Positions 51,259-61,054 are shown, numbered from the stretch's first letter. The stretch: DNA of 64,000 nt from Nitrospira sp. Ga0074138 (GCA_001464735.1 LNDU01000037.1:1-64000); one strand, 5' to 3'. Program-made: numbers and translations. Notes: a model not told the origin generated them from the letters alone.

Positions 51259-52032
51259 ATGAATAGTCCACACATCCAGAGTTTCTTTCCGTTTTTGCTC
51301 AGTGTGCTTGGTGCCGTTACTCTCCTAGCGACCGGTTGTGCAACCACGGTTAAGGAGACCAAGGGCGCGTTGGCCCTGCCTCAGGACCTCACCGATGCAA
51401 CGATTGAACGCTACCTTCGTGCCCATCCGGAAGTGATCGAACAATCGTTGCAGGGATTGCTCGCCAAACGCGAAGCGGAACTGCGAGACCATCAAAAAAC
51501 AGCCCTTGTGACGAAGCAGCAGGAACTGGTGCACGATCCTGCATCACCGGTCAGCGGCAATCTAAAAGGCGAGATCACCCTGGTGGAGTTCTATGACTAC
51601 CGCTGCGGCTTCTGTAAGAAGGCAGCTTCTGCCGTCACGGAACTCCAGAAAGAAGATCGGCGAGTTCGAGTGGTCTACAAGGACTTGCCCATTCTGGGCG
51701 AACCCTCTGAGCTTGCGGCTAAGGCGGCGCTCGCGTCTCAGGTGCAGGGCAAGCACCAGGCGTTCCACGAGGCGCTGCTCGCCTCCCACGCCGATATGAG
51801 CAAGGAGTCAATCTTCAAGATCGCCGTGAAAGTGGGCCTTGATGCGAAGCGACTGGAAGCCGACATGGCCAATCCTAAGTGGCAGACCGTCATTGACAAG
51901 AATCGGGCCCTCGCCCACGAGCTCGGCATCTCGGGGACGCCTGGCTTCATCGTAGGTAACGAGCTGGTGCCTGGGTGGTTGGATTTGAATGGGTTAAAAG
52001 AACTGATTGCGCGGGCGGGACATGGAAAATGA
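51259..52032 (+). CDS. DsbA-like thiol oxidoreductase lipoprotein
   Basis: A 257-residue predicted lipoprotein. Lipobox ATGC near residue 27, then a thioredoxin-like DsbA/DsbG fold with active site CGFC (YRCGFCKKA) and cis-Pro loop GTPGFI. It would form or isomerise disulfides in the periplasm. ATG 51259 is the best start. Confidence 0.8.
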   Translation: MNSPHIQSFFPFLLSVLGAVTLLATGCATTVKETKGALALPQDLTDATIERYLRAHPEVIEQSLQGLLAKREAELRDHQKTALVTKQQELVHDPASPVSGNLKGEITLVEFYDYRCGFCKKAASAVTELQKEDRRVRVVYKDLPILGEPSELAAKAALASQVQGKHQAFHEALLASHADMSKESIFKIAVKVGLDAKRLEADMANPKWQTVIDKNRALAHELGISGTPGFIVGNELVPGWLDLNGLKELIARAGHGK

Positions 52033-52349
52033 CGGATCCTAGAATTGTACTGGTATCGTGAGAGATCATGAAATATGTGACGCGGTATAGGTAGTGGTGT
52101 CATCAAGTGGCGGGCAAAAGCTGACTGAGGAATGTGGTGAAGCGTCATCTACAGAATCGACAACACCTGACGACTCGGTAAAAGTAAGCGGAGACGGCCA
52201 ATAGGGTCAGCGAAAGGAGAGAAAAAAAGTCTCACCGAGTCAGTAGCCTATCACCATTCATTTTTTCAGCATTCCAACCTGGTTTCCCCATATTGCGCCT
52301 CGGTACGGTGATGCGTATGATCACACGGCTCCCTTCTTGAGGAGGTGCT
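52033..52349. other. Intergenic stretch
   Basis: About 317 bases with no gene, hairpin with T tract or repeat I could recognise. Confidence 0.4.
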
Positions 52350-53081
52350 ATGGCGAAGATTACCGAGATCGCTCCGGACTTATTCCGGATTACCACCTTC
52401 GTTGAACCGTTCAATATTCAGTTCAGTCAATTTTTGATGCGCGACGATCAACCGCTGCTATTCCATACCGGCCCGCGCTCTCTGTTTCAGGAGGTCAAAG
52501 CCGCCGTGACGTCGCTGATCGATCTGCAGACGTTGCGCTGGATTGGGTTCAGCCATTTCGAGTCTGATGAATGTGCAACGGTGCCGGAGTGGCAGCAGCT
52601 GGCTCCGCATTCGGAAGTGGTCTGCAGCCTGGTGGGCAAGATGGTGAGCGTCGATGATTGTCTGGCGCTTCGTCCGGCCAAAGGGATGGTCGACGGCGAG
52701 GTGCTTGAGACCGGGAAGTACCGCTTTCGCTTTCTGGCGACGCCGCATGTGCCGCATTGCTGGGAAGCGGGACTACTGTTCGAGGAGAAGGAACGGACGC
52801 TCCTGTGCTCGGATCTCTTCCATCAAGACGGGGACGTCGAGCCGATGACGGAATCGGATGTGATCGACCGCTGTCGGGAGACGCTAGTTGGATATCAGCA
52901 AGGCCCGTTGGCGAATTACGTCCCCTACTGTTCGTTGACGGATGCGACGCTGCACCGATTGGCGATGTTGCAGCCCAAGCGGCTGGCCACCATGCACGGC
53001 TCGGTCTATGTCGGCGACGGAAGTCAAGCACTCCACGACCTCGCCGCTGTGTGGCGGGAGGTTCTCAGTCCACAGTTATGA
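52350..53081 (+). CDS. MBL-fold protein of ODP/flavodiiron type
   Basis: A 243-residue metallo-beta-lactamase-fold protein. The ligand motif is SHFESDECA (HxExD), with later H in ATPHVPHCW and ATMHGSVY and Asp in [12 protein letters not shown]. This is the ODP-type diiron pattern without the flavodoxin domain. It may bind O2 or NO. Good Shine-Dalgarno (GAGGAGG). Confidence 0.7.
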   Translation: MAKITEIAPDLFRITTFVEPFNIQFSQFLMRDDQPLLFHTGPRSLFQEVKAAVTSLIDLQTLRWIGFSHFESDECATVPEWQQLAPHSEVVCSLVGKMVSVDDCLALRPAKGMVDGEVLETGKYRFRFLATPHVPHCWEAGLLFEEKERTLLCSDLFHQDGDVEPMTESDVIDRCRETLVGYQQGPLANYVPYCSLTDATLHRLAMLQPKRLATMHGSVYVGDGSQALHDLAAVWREVLSPQL

Positions 53082-53222
53082 TCTGGAACGACTGAGGAGT
53101 GGGGATCTAGCGGCGCTTGACCGGAGCCTACAAAGAGGCTGAGAATGCGTTTGAGTGAAGATTTGCAATTCAGGTCGGTCGAGCTAGGCATTGTTTGGTT
53201 TTGACACAAGAACACGGGGAAC

Positions 53223-53849
53223 ATGAAAATCTCCATTATCGGAGCCTCGGCTGGTATTGGGCTTCAGGTCACGCGTCTTGCATTACAGCATGGGCATGAG
53301 GTTGCCACCTTATCGCGCCGGGTTGTTCCGCTTCCAGATCACCAAAAGCTGCGAAGGGTGCAGGGCAGTGCGACAAACCCAAACGATGTCAGAGCGGCAG
53401 TCGAGGGAGCCGATGCCATCCTGGTGACGATCGGCACAAAGAGTCCTCTGGCTACCACCATGTTCTCTGATTCTGCACGCATCCTGTTGCAAACGATTCG
53501 AGAGATGGGCTCCTCTCCAACACTCATCGTGCTCACTGGTTTCGGCGCCGGCGACAGCTGGGGCTACAACTCGATCCCCATGAAGGTTCTCTTCACGTTG
53601 TTTCTCAAGAGAGCCTATGTGGACAAAAGTGAGCAGGAGCGGCTGATCGCCAGCGGATATTCGCGCTGGGCAATGGTGCGCCCGGGTCGCTTAACTAACG
53701 GCGCAATGACTGGCCACTATCGCGTATTGGACAACCTTGAGGAAGGCATGCGGGTGGGGGCTATTTCCCGCGCTGATGTGGCACACTTCATGGTGGCGCA
53801 GGCGGAGCATCCCACGTATCTCGGCAAATACCCGGCGCTTACTTACTGA
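53223..53849 (+). CDS. NAD(P)-binding Rossmann protein (NmrA-like SDR)
   Basis: A 208-residue atypical SDR. It opens with the dinucleotide motif IIGASAGIGLQV and has GADAILVTIG and the RPGRL core. No Tyr-x3-Lys catalytic pair is seen. It may act as a redox sensor or reductase. It converges with DUF5069 (overlap of 7 bases at the 3' ends). Confidence 0.75.
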   Translation: MKISIIGASAGIGLQVTRLALQHGHEVATLSRRVVPLPDHQKLRRVQGSATNPNDVRAAVEGADAILVTIGTKSPLATTMFSDSARILLQTIREMGSSPTLIVLTGFGAGDSWGYNSIPMKVLFTLFLKRAYVDKSEQERLIASGYSRWAMVRPGRLTNGAMTGHYRVLDNLEEGMRVGAISRADVAHFMVAQAEHPTYLGKYPALTY

Positions 53850-54292
53850 AACTGATGTGCCGGCTCTCGTCTCGGCACGACCCGCTCTTCTTCTAGGTCT
53901 TGCAAATCCGACCAGGCGGTGAGGTCGGTGCGTGAGGGATCGATGGCGGCCAGGTATTTTTTGAACCGGGCCGCACTTTCAGGAGAACTCGGTCCGCGTG
54001 CCAACAGCTGCTGATTCCATTCTTCCAACTCGGCAGGTTGGTGCGGTTGTGCCGTTTGCTTAAGCCACTTGACGACTCCCTCATCGGTTGCATTGGCCTT
54101 CACCGAGGCAGTGAATTGCTCGCTGGTAATTCCCGCGAATTCCATCAGCCGTTCGTCCATGGGACAAGGGTAAATATATTCCCCCTCTGTCCCGGCAAGC
54201 ACCGCCCGACATTTGTCGATCATGCGCGCAAGATGGGCATAGCCTGCCAGTTTGAATTTCATGCTGCGCGGAAAGTTCGTCCTCAAGTCCAT
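53843..54292 (-). CDS. DUF5069 family protein
   Basis: A 149-residue protein matching DUF5069 by its opening DLRTNFPRSMKFKLAGYAHLA and RMIDKCRA, with EYIYPCPMD. Function unknown in the family. It is followed closely by DUF3386 upstream on the same strand (gap 2 bases). Confidence 0.65.
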   Translation of the reverse strand: MDLRTNFPRSMKFKLAGYAHLARMIDKCRAVLAGTEGEYIYPCPMDERLMEFAGITSEQFTASVKANATDEGVVKWLKQTAQPHQPAELEEWNQQLLARGPSSPESAARFKKYLAAIDPSRTDLTAWSDLQDLEEERVVPRREPAHQFQ

Positions 54293-54294
54293 GG

Positions 54295-54969
54295 CTAGAG
54301 CAGTTTGTGATTTGTGAAGGTCAGGTTCTTCACGATGACCTGGCCATCTTCGTAGGTGATGATCCGTCTGGTCGCTGGAAGGTCTGAGGAGCCGACGCGG
54401 AGGTGGGTGTCGGTGAAGCTTTCTACGTTGGTCAGTTTTCCGTCGGTCGGCGAATAGTAATAGACCGTGTACTTGGTCGTGAGGTTCTTCTGGTCCTGTG
54501 TGGTAGCGCTCTCCTCAACGTTGATCGTAAAGGTGAAGGGGTTCATGCCAGGATGAGCCATCTTGCGGTTGATCTGGGTGATGCGGTTGTCCTTGATCCG
54601 GTAGAAGGAATTGGAGCCATGGATGTTCAGTTTGGTACCGAATGGGTGACCGTCTTCCTCCATCGTGAGCGAGTATTTCCCATCAGACTCCTCAAAGCTC
54701 CGTGGTCCACGATGGACTGCGATCATGCCCAGTTGCTCTTGCACCCACTTTTGGATTTCGCCATCGCCTAGTTGAACGGATACTTCGCGGGGGCCCTTGA
54801 CAATGACGGGGCCGCTGGTTTCTTTCCCGTTTACATTCACGGTGAGGTCAGCCGTAAACCCCGTAAAGTCTTTTGGCCACCGTGCGGTCCTTTCGAATGC
54901 TCGGCGTAAGAGATCGCGCGCTTGAGGGTCATCGGCGACGGTCGAAGATGCTGGTGTATGTTCCATCAT
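54295..54969 (-). CDS. DUF3386 family protein
   Basis: A 224-residue protein resembling DUF3386, common in cyanobacteria: RARDLLRRAFERTARWPKDF-like opening, then GFTADLTVNVNGK and the C-terminal GKLTNVESFTDTHLRVG and VKNLTFTNHKLL. No signal peptide. Role unknown. Confidence 0.65.
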   Translation of the reverse strand: MMEHTPASSTVADDPQARDLLRRAFERTARWPKDFTGFTADLTVNVNGKETSGPVIVKGPREVSVQLGDGEIQKWVQEQLGMIAVHRGPRSFEESDGKYSLTMEEDGHPFGTKLNIHGSNSFYRIKDNRITQINRKMAHPGMNPFTFTINVEESATTQDQKNLTTKYTVYYYSPTDGKLTNVESFTDTHLRVGSSDLPATRRIITYEDGQVIVKNLTFTNHKLL

Positions 54970-55218
54970 GGATCTCCTCTTAGAAAAAAACTGACACTTC
55001 CATACTTATACCGGTGCCTGTGATGCCACTCAAGGGTGAAATCCATGAGCCAACGACCTCTTTCTGTTCCAAAGCGGGGGATGATGACAAATATGGCAGC
55101 GCAATATTCAATATTCCAAAAATCATCATAATTCTGATATACTTCGCTAATTTTTAGGCTGGCTGGGGTATTTGACCACAGCAGTCCCGATCAGTCGGTC
55201 AGCCTGTGTTGAGGAAGG

Positions 55219-55572
55219 ATGGGCATGGAACGACGAGCTGCTTCGCATACCGAAGAAGAAGAGATGAATCAACGCCGCAAGCTCTTGAATGCGGCGAGAC
55301 GAGGCGACACGAAAGCCATCAGCAAGCTGTTCGAGCTGTATCAAGTCCGCGTGCTCAGCGGAGACCAATTGGTGAAGGTCAACCGCACCTCAGCGTACAT
55401 GACTCCCGTGAAGCATTCGCAGAGCAGCAAGTCCAGGGCTTCGGAGAAAAAGGACAAATCAAGCACGTCAAAGACCGTGAAGAAATCGGGCGAGGCTTCC
55501 AAGCCGATTGTCAAGAAGGAGCCGACAAGCCCAATCAAAAAATCGACCGAGAGGATCTCCAAGCATAAGTAA
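55219..55572 (+). CDS. Lys/Ser-rich basic protein
   Basis: A 117-residue protein. The N-terminal half (NQRRKLLNAARRGDTKAISKL) forms helices like an ankyrin-type start; the C-terminal half is Lys, Ser, Thr and Pro rich, likely disordered. Unknown function; possibly nucleic-acid binding. Confidence 0.5.
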   Translation: MGMERRAASHTEEEEMNQRRKLLNAARRGDTKAISKLFELYQVRVLSGDQLVKVNRTSAYMTPVKHSQSSKSRASEKKDKSSTSKTVKKSGEASKPIVKKEPTSPIKKSTERISKHK

Positions 55573-55584
55573 GAGAAGGTTGGA

Positions 55585-55881
55585 TTACTGCACAGCCACT
55601 CTGAGCCCACCCCCTGCAAGTTTTGCTGCAATATCATCAGCCTGTTCCGTCGATCCGGTGAAGACGATGGCTTCTCCTTCATGATCGATCCGATAGGCCA
55701 ATTCAAACGCCTTGGTCGAGCTCATCGCGGGAATAAACCGGCAAAATAGCTCGATCACTTGTTGGTAGGTGTGACAGTCGCAGTTGTAGACGACGACACG
55801 AGACTCAAATCCGGTTCCCGAACCGACTTGTACGTCTTCGGTGATGTCGGGAATCGTCTGTGGCATGGCTGGTGTCGGCAT
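55585..55881 (-). CDS. clpS: ClpS-like protease adaptor
   Basis: A 98-residue protein with the ClpS fold: VVVYNCDCHTYQQVIELF, TKAFELAYRIDHEG and the C-terminal AAKLAGGGLRVAVQ. ClpS delivers N-degron substrates to ClpAP. The usual NDD pair is NCD here, so binding may be altered. No clpA nearby. Confidence 0.7.
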   Translation of the reverse strand: MPTPAMPQTIPDITEDVQVGSGTGFESRVVVYNCDCHTYQQVIELFCRFIPAMSSTKAFELAYRIDHEGEAIVFTGSTEQADDIAAKLAGGGLRVAVQ

Positions 55882-55949
55882 GGAGCGGAGCTTCTAGTAG
55901 GGCTGGCGGATACGGTTCAACTCTGGGTCGCTGGGCGTCGTGCAGGGGC

Positions 55950-56162
55950 TTAGGCTTTATCCATATCAATCACTTCGGTTGCATCCCATAAGTTTTTCAG
56001 CTCAGCATCAGCCAAATCCTTTTCCCGATCCGCTTCTGTTTCTTCTCCAAAACTTTTTCGCGGAGGTGTCGCTGTGGCGCCCGTGAGCCTGTCCTCAGCC
56101 ACCGAGGCGGTGGTTGTCTGGGGGCGACGCCGTTTCTTCGACGGATCCATATTCACCGGCAT
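55950..56162 (-). CDS. Hypothetical charged protein
   Basis: A 70-residue protein, basic at the N-terminus (DPSKKRRRP) and acidic at the C-terminus (EETEADREKDLADAEL). No recognised domain. ATG 56162 chosen over 56216, which lies farther upstream. Confidence 0.4.
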   Translation of the reverse strand: MPVNMDPSKKRRRPQTTTASVAEDRLTGATATPPRKSFGEETEADREKDLADAELKNLWDATEVIDMDKA

Positions 56163-56300
56163 GAGATTCCCCCGAATAGCTCCAGTAGTCTTCTCCAATT
56201 GCAACTGTCTTGTCAATCAGGGATAGAGACTCAATAGCTGGAAAGAGGGTGAGCATCACTGCTGTGCAGTATGTTCGATGTACCTGTTCCCACGGCCCAC

Positions 56301-57431
56301 TTAGAACAGCTGCTCGGCTACTGTATCAGCGTAGCGCCGTCCTAAGGAAGTCAGTCGTACTCGATCGCGATCGGCATCGAGCAGGCCTTTCGCGACAAGT
56401 TCGTCGATCTGATAGTCTCGTTCCGCAGCCCAGATGGTCTTTCGAGGGACACCACGAAGAAGGCGCAGGCCGAACACGAGGGCATCTCGCTGGCGCTCGG
56501 ATGCCGAGAGGATTGTCCGGTCGGTCATCGGCAGATGGTTGTCGTTCAAGCATGCCGCATAGGCTTCGAGATCCGCAATATTTCCAAACCGGATTCCATG
56601 GAGATAGGACTGCGCGCTTGGGCCGAGTCCAAGATACTCGCCACCGGTCCAGTAGAGAAGGTTATGGCAACAAGCGTAGTCGGGTCTGGCATAGTTGGAA
56701 ATTTCGTAGCGGGAAAATCCTGCTTCGGCAAGGAAATGCTCTGCTGCGGACTCCATGTCGAGCTGAAGCAGGTCGTCAGGTGGCAGGACAAGATTCCGAG
56801 CGATGTCCTGGGCAAGCCTGGTTCCTTCCTCAATAGTGAGGGCATAACAGGAGATATGCGATGGAGCAAGCGTCATGAGCGATTCCAAGGTGTGTATCCA
56901 ATCTTGTAGTAATTGGCCAGGGAGCCCATACATCAGATCGAGGTTGATATTCTTGAATCCAGCGCGGTGCGCAGCCTGAACCGCGGCCGCCGTATCCTGC
57001 ACTTGTCCGAAACGACCAATGGAGGCAAAATCCTTGTCCGTCATGGATTCCGCCCCAAAGCTGATCCGATTGAATCCGGCATCAGCCAAGACTGTGAGAT
57101 CTCTTTCTGTGACGGAAGAGGGGTGTGCCTCCACCGTGATTTCTGTCGTGGGGCTGGTCGGCCAGGTCGCTCGAATCAGCGTCAGAAGCGCGGCCAGCTG
57201 ATCGGCGGGGAGGGACGTCGGTGTTCCGCCACCTAAGTAGATGCTCCGCAAGGGGCGGCCTTCCAGGGACTCTTGCCGACGATGGAGTGCAATTTCTTGG
57301 ATGAGGGCGGAGTGAAACCGCGCCATTCGATTGGGTTGAGCGATTTCGAGATAGAAGGCGCAAAAGTGGCAACGGCGGCGACAAAATGGGATATGAACGT
57401 AGAGACCGACGTTTTGATCCGGAGCGCTCAT
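56301..57431 (-). CDS. hemW: HemW-like radical SAM protein
   Basis: A 376-residue radical SAM enzyme. The cluster-binding CRRRCHFC lies in HIPFCRRRCHFCAFY, followed by GGGTPTSLP and the HemN/HemW C-terminal domain. HemW is a heme chaperone rather than a coproporphyrinogen oxidase. The gene overlaps the upstream small gene by 4 bases. Confidence 0.9.
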   Translation of the reverse strand: MSAPDQNVGLYVHIPFCRRRCHFCAFYLEIAQPNRMARFHSALIQEIALHRRQESLEGRPLRSIYLGGGTPTSLPADQLAALLTLIRATWPTSPTTEITVEAHPSSVTERDLTVLADAGFNRISFGAESMTDKDFASIGRFGQVQDTAAAVQAAHRAGFKNINLDLMYGLPGQLLQDWIHTLESLMTLAPSHISCYALTIEEGTRLAQDIARNLVLPPDDLLQLDMESAAEHFLAEAGFSRYEISNYARPDYACCHNLLYWTGGEYLGLGPSAQSYLHGIRFGNIADLEAYAACLNDNHLPMTDRTILSASERQRDALVFGLRLLRGVPRKTIWAAERDYQIDELVAKGLLDADRDRVRLTSLGRRYADTVAEQLF

Positions 57432-57700
57432 CGTTTCAGCGAGAAGGGAGGAGGTTGTGAGAAATCCCTGGCCAATACGATTTCAATTTCATCGGTCGGC
57501 GAGGCGCCTCGATTGCGGATGTGCGACGCCCACCCGTCATGCCTGCGAAGCGACTCAAAGACGGATTTGAGCAGGTGCGGTTTGATCCGGGCTTCCCACT
57601 CCTGCAGCCACTGCCGTTCATCCTCGTCTCCGGTATAGTCGTCAGGAAACGAGGCTTCCAGCGTGAAGCGAAGAGTAAACGTTTTGTCTTCCTGGTACAT
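57428..57700 (-). CDS. Small hypothetical protein coupled to hemW
   Basis: A 90-residue acidic protein (TFTLRFTLEASFPDDYTG, ERQWLQEWEARIKPHLL). Its stop overlaps the ATG of hemW, indicating translational coupling. Start at 57700 (MYQEDK). Unknown function. Confidence 0.55.
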   Translation of the reverse strand: MYQEDKTFTLRFTLEASFPDDYTGDEDERQWLQEWEARIKPHLLKSVFESLRRHDGWASHIRNRGASPTDEIEIVLARDFSQPPPFSLKR

Positions 57701-57771
57701 ACGTTCCCTGTCGTTGCGATTCAGCCGGGGTGATTTTATAATGGTCTCAGTAAACGAAGGAGCCCTCAACT

Positions 57772-57996
57772 ATGCCTATCTTCGAATATGTGTGCCGCGA
57801 ATGCAATCACCGTTTTGAGCTGCTGATCCAGGGATCGGCAGAGGCCGCTTGTCCTCAATGCAAGACGAGCAAGATCGATAAACAGTTTTCTGCCTTTGGA
57901 GTCGGGGCCACGACCAACTGGGCGTCCTCAGCCGGCCCCGGCGCGTGCGGCAGCTGCGGCGATCCCCGCGGGCCTGGCGCTTGCTCGATGAATTGA
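57772..57996 (+). CDS. FmdB-type zinc-ribbon regulatory protein
   Basis: A 74-residue protein with the FmdB start MPIFEYVCRECNHRFELL and two Cys pairs (CREC, CPQC), then a Gly/Cys-rich tail. Such proteins bind zinc and are linked to regulation. Divergent from hemW. Confidence 0.85.
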   Translation: MPIFEYVCRECNHRFELLIQGSAEAACPQCKTSKIDKQFSAFGVGATTNWASSAGPGACGSCGDPRGPGACSMN

Positions 57997-58003
57997 AGAA
58001 TTG

Positions 58004-58330
58004 ATGGCCACGCCGGATGAACAGGCGGTGCAACGCGCGATCTCGAGCATCGCTCAATCCGATCCGCTGATCAAGCTGCTGCAGCAAGTGCGATTAGGCC
58101 GCATGAAGCCAACGGATGCGGGCTTGCGCGCCGTGACGGAATCTTGGCTCGGTACCTATGAAAAGGCTTTGACCACGGATGGTCTGACTCCTTCCGATTT
58201 GCGCCGGCTCAACCCAACTCCTCGGATGGCGGTCCTGATCGATGCTGGAGTACTCACCGACGACCATCAGGGCGTGACCTCTTTGAAGGCCTCGTTTAAT
58301 CGACTGCTGAGTCATGCTGATAGTGAGTAG
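58004..58330 (+). CDS. Hypothetical cytoplasmic protein
   Basis: A 108-residue helical protein (QAVQRAISSIAQSDPLIKLL). No domain recognised. Its 3' end overlaps the next gene by 17 bases. Confidence 0.5.
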   Translation: MATPDEQAVQRAISSIAQSDPLIKLLQQVRLGRMKPTDAGLRAVTESWLGTYEKALTTDGLTPSDLRRLNPTPRMAVLIDAGVLTDDHQGVTSLKASFNRLLSHADSE

Positions 58331-59006
58331 CCCTTTCACCCGTCTGCTGGCTTGTTTCCTCCTCTCAGGTCTACTTCTTGTGCCATCTCCAATCCGATCG
58401 GAAGATGCAACCGGACTTCGCCAGCTGAGAACCATTCCACTGACCAAGCTCGATTCTCTTCTTCCCCCTGGGACACATGTTCTGATTGAGCGGAGCGCCA
58501 TCGAAGCGTTTCTTGTGGCGCTGGAAGGGGCGCCTCCCGATTGGGCTACAGTCTATGGCCACGGTCACCATGATTCGGGACATGATGAGCGGCTCTTCAA
58601 CCTGAACCGCGAGCGGGATGTCGCACGCGAGGGGAATCCTGCTCTGAATTGGCATATGGCATTCATCTGGCCTGGAGAATTGTCGCAATTCGATCCCGAC
58701 ACCAAGAGCTATACGGTGGCGATCGGGCCAGCGTTCAATACAACAGGTTGGGGTATGGTCCGATTCAAGCCTGAGGAGTTCCCAAGTAATCTGCGCGTGA
58801 GGCCGAACAAGAAACTTGCCGGTCTAATCAGTCGAAGTCTCGCCAAACGTGAAAAAGCGGAAGTAGTCGTTGTGATGGCTGGTGCGCTGATTCCCACCGA
58901 GTCGATCATCTATGATTTCTCGCACGAGGAGGAAGGGGTTGGCCTCATCATGCCTGTGGTGAGGGTTGAACAGGTGGAGGTTGTCCTCAAACCGCACGCT
59001 CGCTGA
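58314..59006 (+). CDS. Exported hypothetical protein
   Basis: A 230-residue protein with a signal peptide (residues 1-29) and a mature part with His/Gly-rich GHGHHDSGHDERLF that might bind metal. Family not recognised. Coupled to the previous gene. A 14-bp perfect palindrome follows the stop at 59017-59030. Confidence 0.55.
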   Translation: MLIVSSPFTRLLACFLLSGLLLVPSPIRSEDATGLRQLRTIPLTKLDSLLPPGTHVLIERSAIEAFLVALEGAPPDWATVYGHGHHDSGHDERLFNLNRERDVAREGNPALNWHMAFIWPGELSQFDPDTKSYTVAIGPAFNTTGWGMVRFKPEEFPSNLRVRPNKKLAGLISRSLAKREKAEVVVVMAGALIPTESIIYDFSHEEEGVGLIMPVVRVEQVEVVLKPHAR

Positions 59007-59016
59007 TTTCTCTGAA

Positions 59017-59030
59017 CTGTGAATTCACAG
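59017..59030. repeat. Perfect palindrome CTGTGAATTCACAG
   Basis: A 14-base perfect dyad between two convergent genes. It could be a short terminator stem or an operator; no T tract follows. Confidence 0.35.
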
Positions 59031-59080
59031 CTCCTAGGTGTGAGCGATATGAATTGACGGAGGTACGAGAGGACAGCCTG

Positions 59081-59965
59081 CTAATACGCGTCTTTTGCGC
59101 AACGAAAGCCAGTGCCGCTGGGACGGCTATCCATCGTACCCCAATCGCGATCGCTGGTGCGGAGGCTAGTAGCCGGTTTGAGCCATGACCCTCCCCGCAT
59201 GGCTTTGATGGCCCCTTGAATCGGACCAGTAGGGTCTGTGAGCGGGGCGTTTTGATAATAATTCGGGTCGTACCAGTCCTGTACCCATTCCGAGGCATTG
59301 CCGGCCATGCCGAATAGGCCGTATGGGCTTACTGCGTGCGGAAAACTGTCGACTGGCATGGTCAGGACTTCTCCCTGTATTCCTTTTTCCTTGGCCAGAC
59401 GAGCTCCTTCACCGCTGACCCAGAAGGCATCCCAATCCGCTCCGCTCTGGAACGCGATCGTCCGTTGCGCCCAGTAGCTGGCACTGTTGGCTCTGGAAAA
59501 GTCCCACTCATTTCCCCAGGGATAGCGTCGGCCGTCGGTCCCTCGTGCGGCCTTTTCCCATTCCGCTTCGGTCGGGAGGCGTTTCCCGGACCAGCGGCAG
59601 TAGTCGTCCGCATCCTCCCAGCTCACATTGACGATGGGATGGTGTTCGATGCCCGGGATGGGACGATTGTTTGTCCAGAGCGTTGCGGCTTGGGTGGCGT
59701 TCGCTGGTGCGCGATGACCCGTTGCTTGCACGAAGGCGGCGTAGGCTTCGTTGGTCACTTCGAATCGGTCAAGGAAATATCCACTGAGGAAAACCCGTCG
59801 TTCCGGACGTTCATCAGGGAAGCCATCGCTTCCCTCAGGGGTTCCCATTGTAAACTCTCCCGGAGGTATCAAGGCCATGTCTGTGGGAATGTCAGCGCCG
59901 GTAACTGGCAGGTGATGGCTGGTGGCAAGGAAGAACACACACCAGGAGAGGAAGGCTCGAGTCAT
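59081..59965 (-). CDS. Formylglycine-generating-enzyme-like (SUMF1) protein
   Basis: A 294-residue exported protein. The SUMF1 fold is plain: IPPGEFTMGTPEG, VSWEDADDYCRWSGKRLPTEAEWEKA, RGGSW, and GTGFRCAKD at the end. The catalytic Cys of true FGE (RYRCA-type) is absent (SLRTSDRDW), so it is a relative (EgtB/PvdO-like). Signal segment at residues 4-20. It overlaps the PqqC-like gene by 4 bases. Confidence 0.8.
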   Translation of the reverse strand: MTRAFLSWCVFFLATSHHLPVTGADIPTDMALIPPGEFTMGTPEGSDGFPDERPERRVFLSGYFLDRFEVTNEAYAAFVQATGHRAPANATQAATLWTNNRPIPGIEHHPIVNVSWEDADDYCRWSGKRLPTEAEWEKAARGTDGRRYPWGNEWDFSRANSASYWAQRTIAFQSGADWDAFWVSGEGARLAKEKGIQGEVLTMPVDSFPHAVSPYGLFGMAGNASEWVQDWYDPNYYQNAPLTDPTGPIQGAIKAMRGGSWLKPATSLRTSDRDWGTMDSRPSGTGFRCAKDAY

Positions 59966-60699
59966 GAGAGTTGCTTGATGCCACAGGCCCGAGCGACCGC
60001 ATCGCGGTAGTTCAGCCACAGAGACAAGCTCTTTTTGACGCATGTCAGCACTGATTGCCGAAGCGCAGGCGGTGTGTAATTGAGGACCATATCGTAGGCA
60101 TCGTGCCGATGGCCTGCTTCAACCATCTGGTGGGCTCGGATCAGGTCCATTCGGCTTGGCGAAACTCCATGATGCCTGACCAAGGGATGAAGGCTGATGA
60201 TAGATTCGATATCTTCCGGATGTCTGTTCTCAGGAGGCGCAAGAATCTCCCTGCGATCCTTCACGCTGCCTTCAACGAATATGGTCAAGGTCGCAGCGGC
60301 AATCACCCACTGGCGATGGCTCGACATGTGCTCTAGCCAGGTACGATAGGTTCGGGCTGCGGGCAGCAGGCGGGCGTGTTCAAAATCCCGTCGGCGGAAT
60401 CCCAATCCCTCCATCATCGTCAGGAAAAGCTCAGGATGAGATTGCCCCAGCGAGAGCCCTCCGGTTTCTTCCTCGTAGATGTTCTCCGCCAACATATGGC
60501 GGACTGACAGCGGGGGATTCGTTCCAAGGATTCGTGATAAGAAGACGGGAAAGTCTCGAACATAGACGGCGTACTCATGCTGAAAGTGAATTTTGAGCTG
60601 AGCTGTGCTGAGTCGGCCGGAAGAAAAGTGTTCCCAGGCCCAGTGATGCTTGTCGTCCATGATCCGGAGGAGCGCTTCAAGAAACGCGGATTTCTTCAT
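59962..60699 (-). CDS. PqqC/TenA-like iron-dependent oxidase
   Basis: A 245-residue heme-oxygenase-fold protein. HFQHEYAVYVRDFPVFL, ENIYEEETGGLSLGQSHPEL and the late HDAYDMVLNY histidine follow the diiron CADD/PqqC pattern. It probably oxidises an unknown substrate. ATG 60699 is used; GTG 60711 is an alternative. Coupled to the SUMF1-like gene. Confidence 0.7.
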   Translation of the reverse strand: MKKSAFLEALLRIMDDKHHWAWEHFSSGRLSTAQLKIHFQHEYAVYVRDFPVFLSRILGTNPPLSVRHMLAENIYEEETGGLSLGQSHPELFLTMMEGLGFRRRDFEHARLLPAARTYRTWLEHMSSHRQWVIAAATLTIFVEGSVKDRREILAPPENRHPEDIESIISLHPLVRHHGVSPSRMDLIRAHQMVEAGHRHDAYDMVLNYTPPALRQSVLTCVKKSLSLWLNYRDAVARACGIKQLS

Positions 60700-60769
60700 G
60701 TGAACGGGCACGATGTCTTGCCTTCTTGGGTAGAGCGTCGTTACAATTCGGATTACAGAGTAACAGCTG

Positions 60770-61054
60770 ATGAATCCAATAACGATTCAGAATCCTGACG
60801 AAATCCTCACGGTGTTGGCCGATGTGACCCTTCGTGGGACTGGCTTTACGACCGAATCGCTACTCGACTACGTGTTAGAAGAGGGGTTTACCGAACCAAT
60901 CTTCCTCAATGCCAGTGGCGTGGATCCTACTGCGTTTTTCAAGGGCCAACCGAATGCCTGGGCCATTTACCAGATCCGTGAGTGGAAGCGCGTGCTGACT
61001 GTCTCGGGTGGTCCGGGGCAGGAACGGCGCGCGCGAATTACAGAAACTCCGTAA
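60770..61054 (+). CDS. Hypothetical protein
   Basis: A 94-residue acidic protein (TLRGTGFTTESLLDYVLEEGF). No domain or signal recognised. Divergent from the PqqC-like gene. Confidence 0.5.
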   Translation: MNPITIQNPDEILTVLADVTLRGTGFTTESLLDYVLEEGFTEPIFLNASGVDPTAFFKGQPNAWAIYQIREWKRVLTVSGGPGQERRARITETP

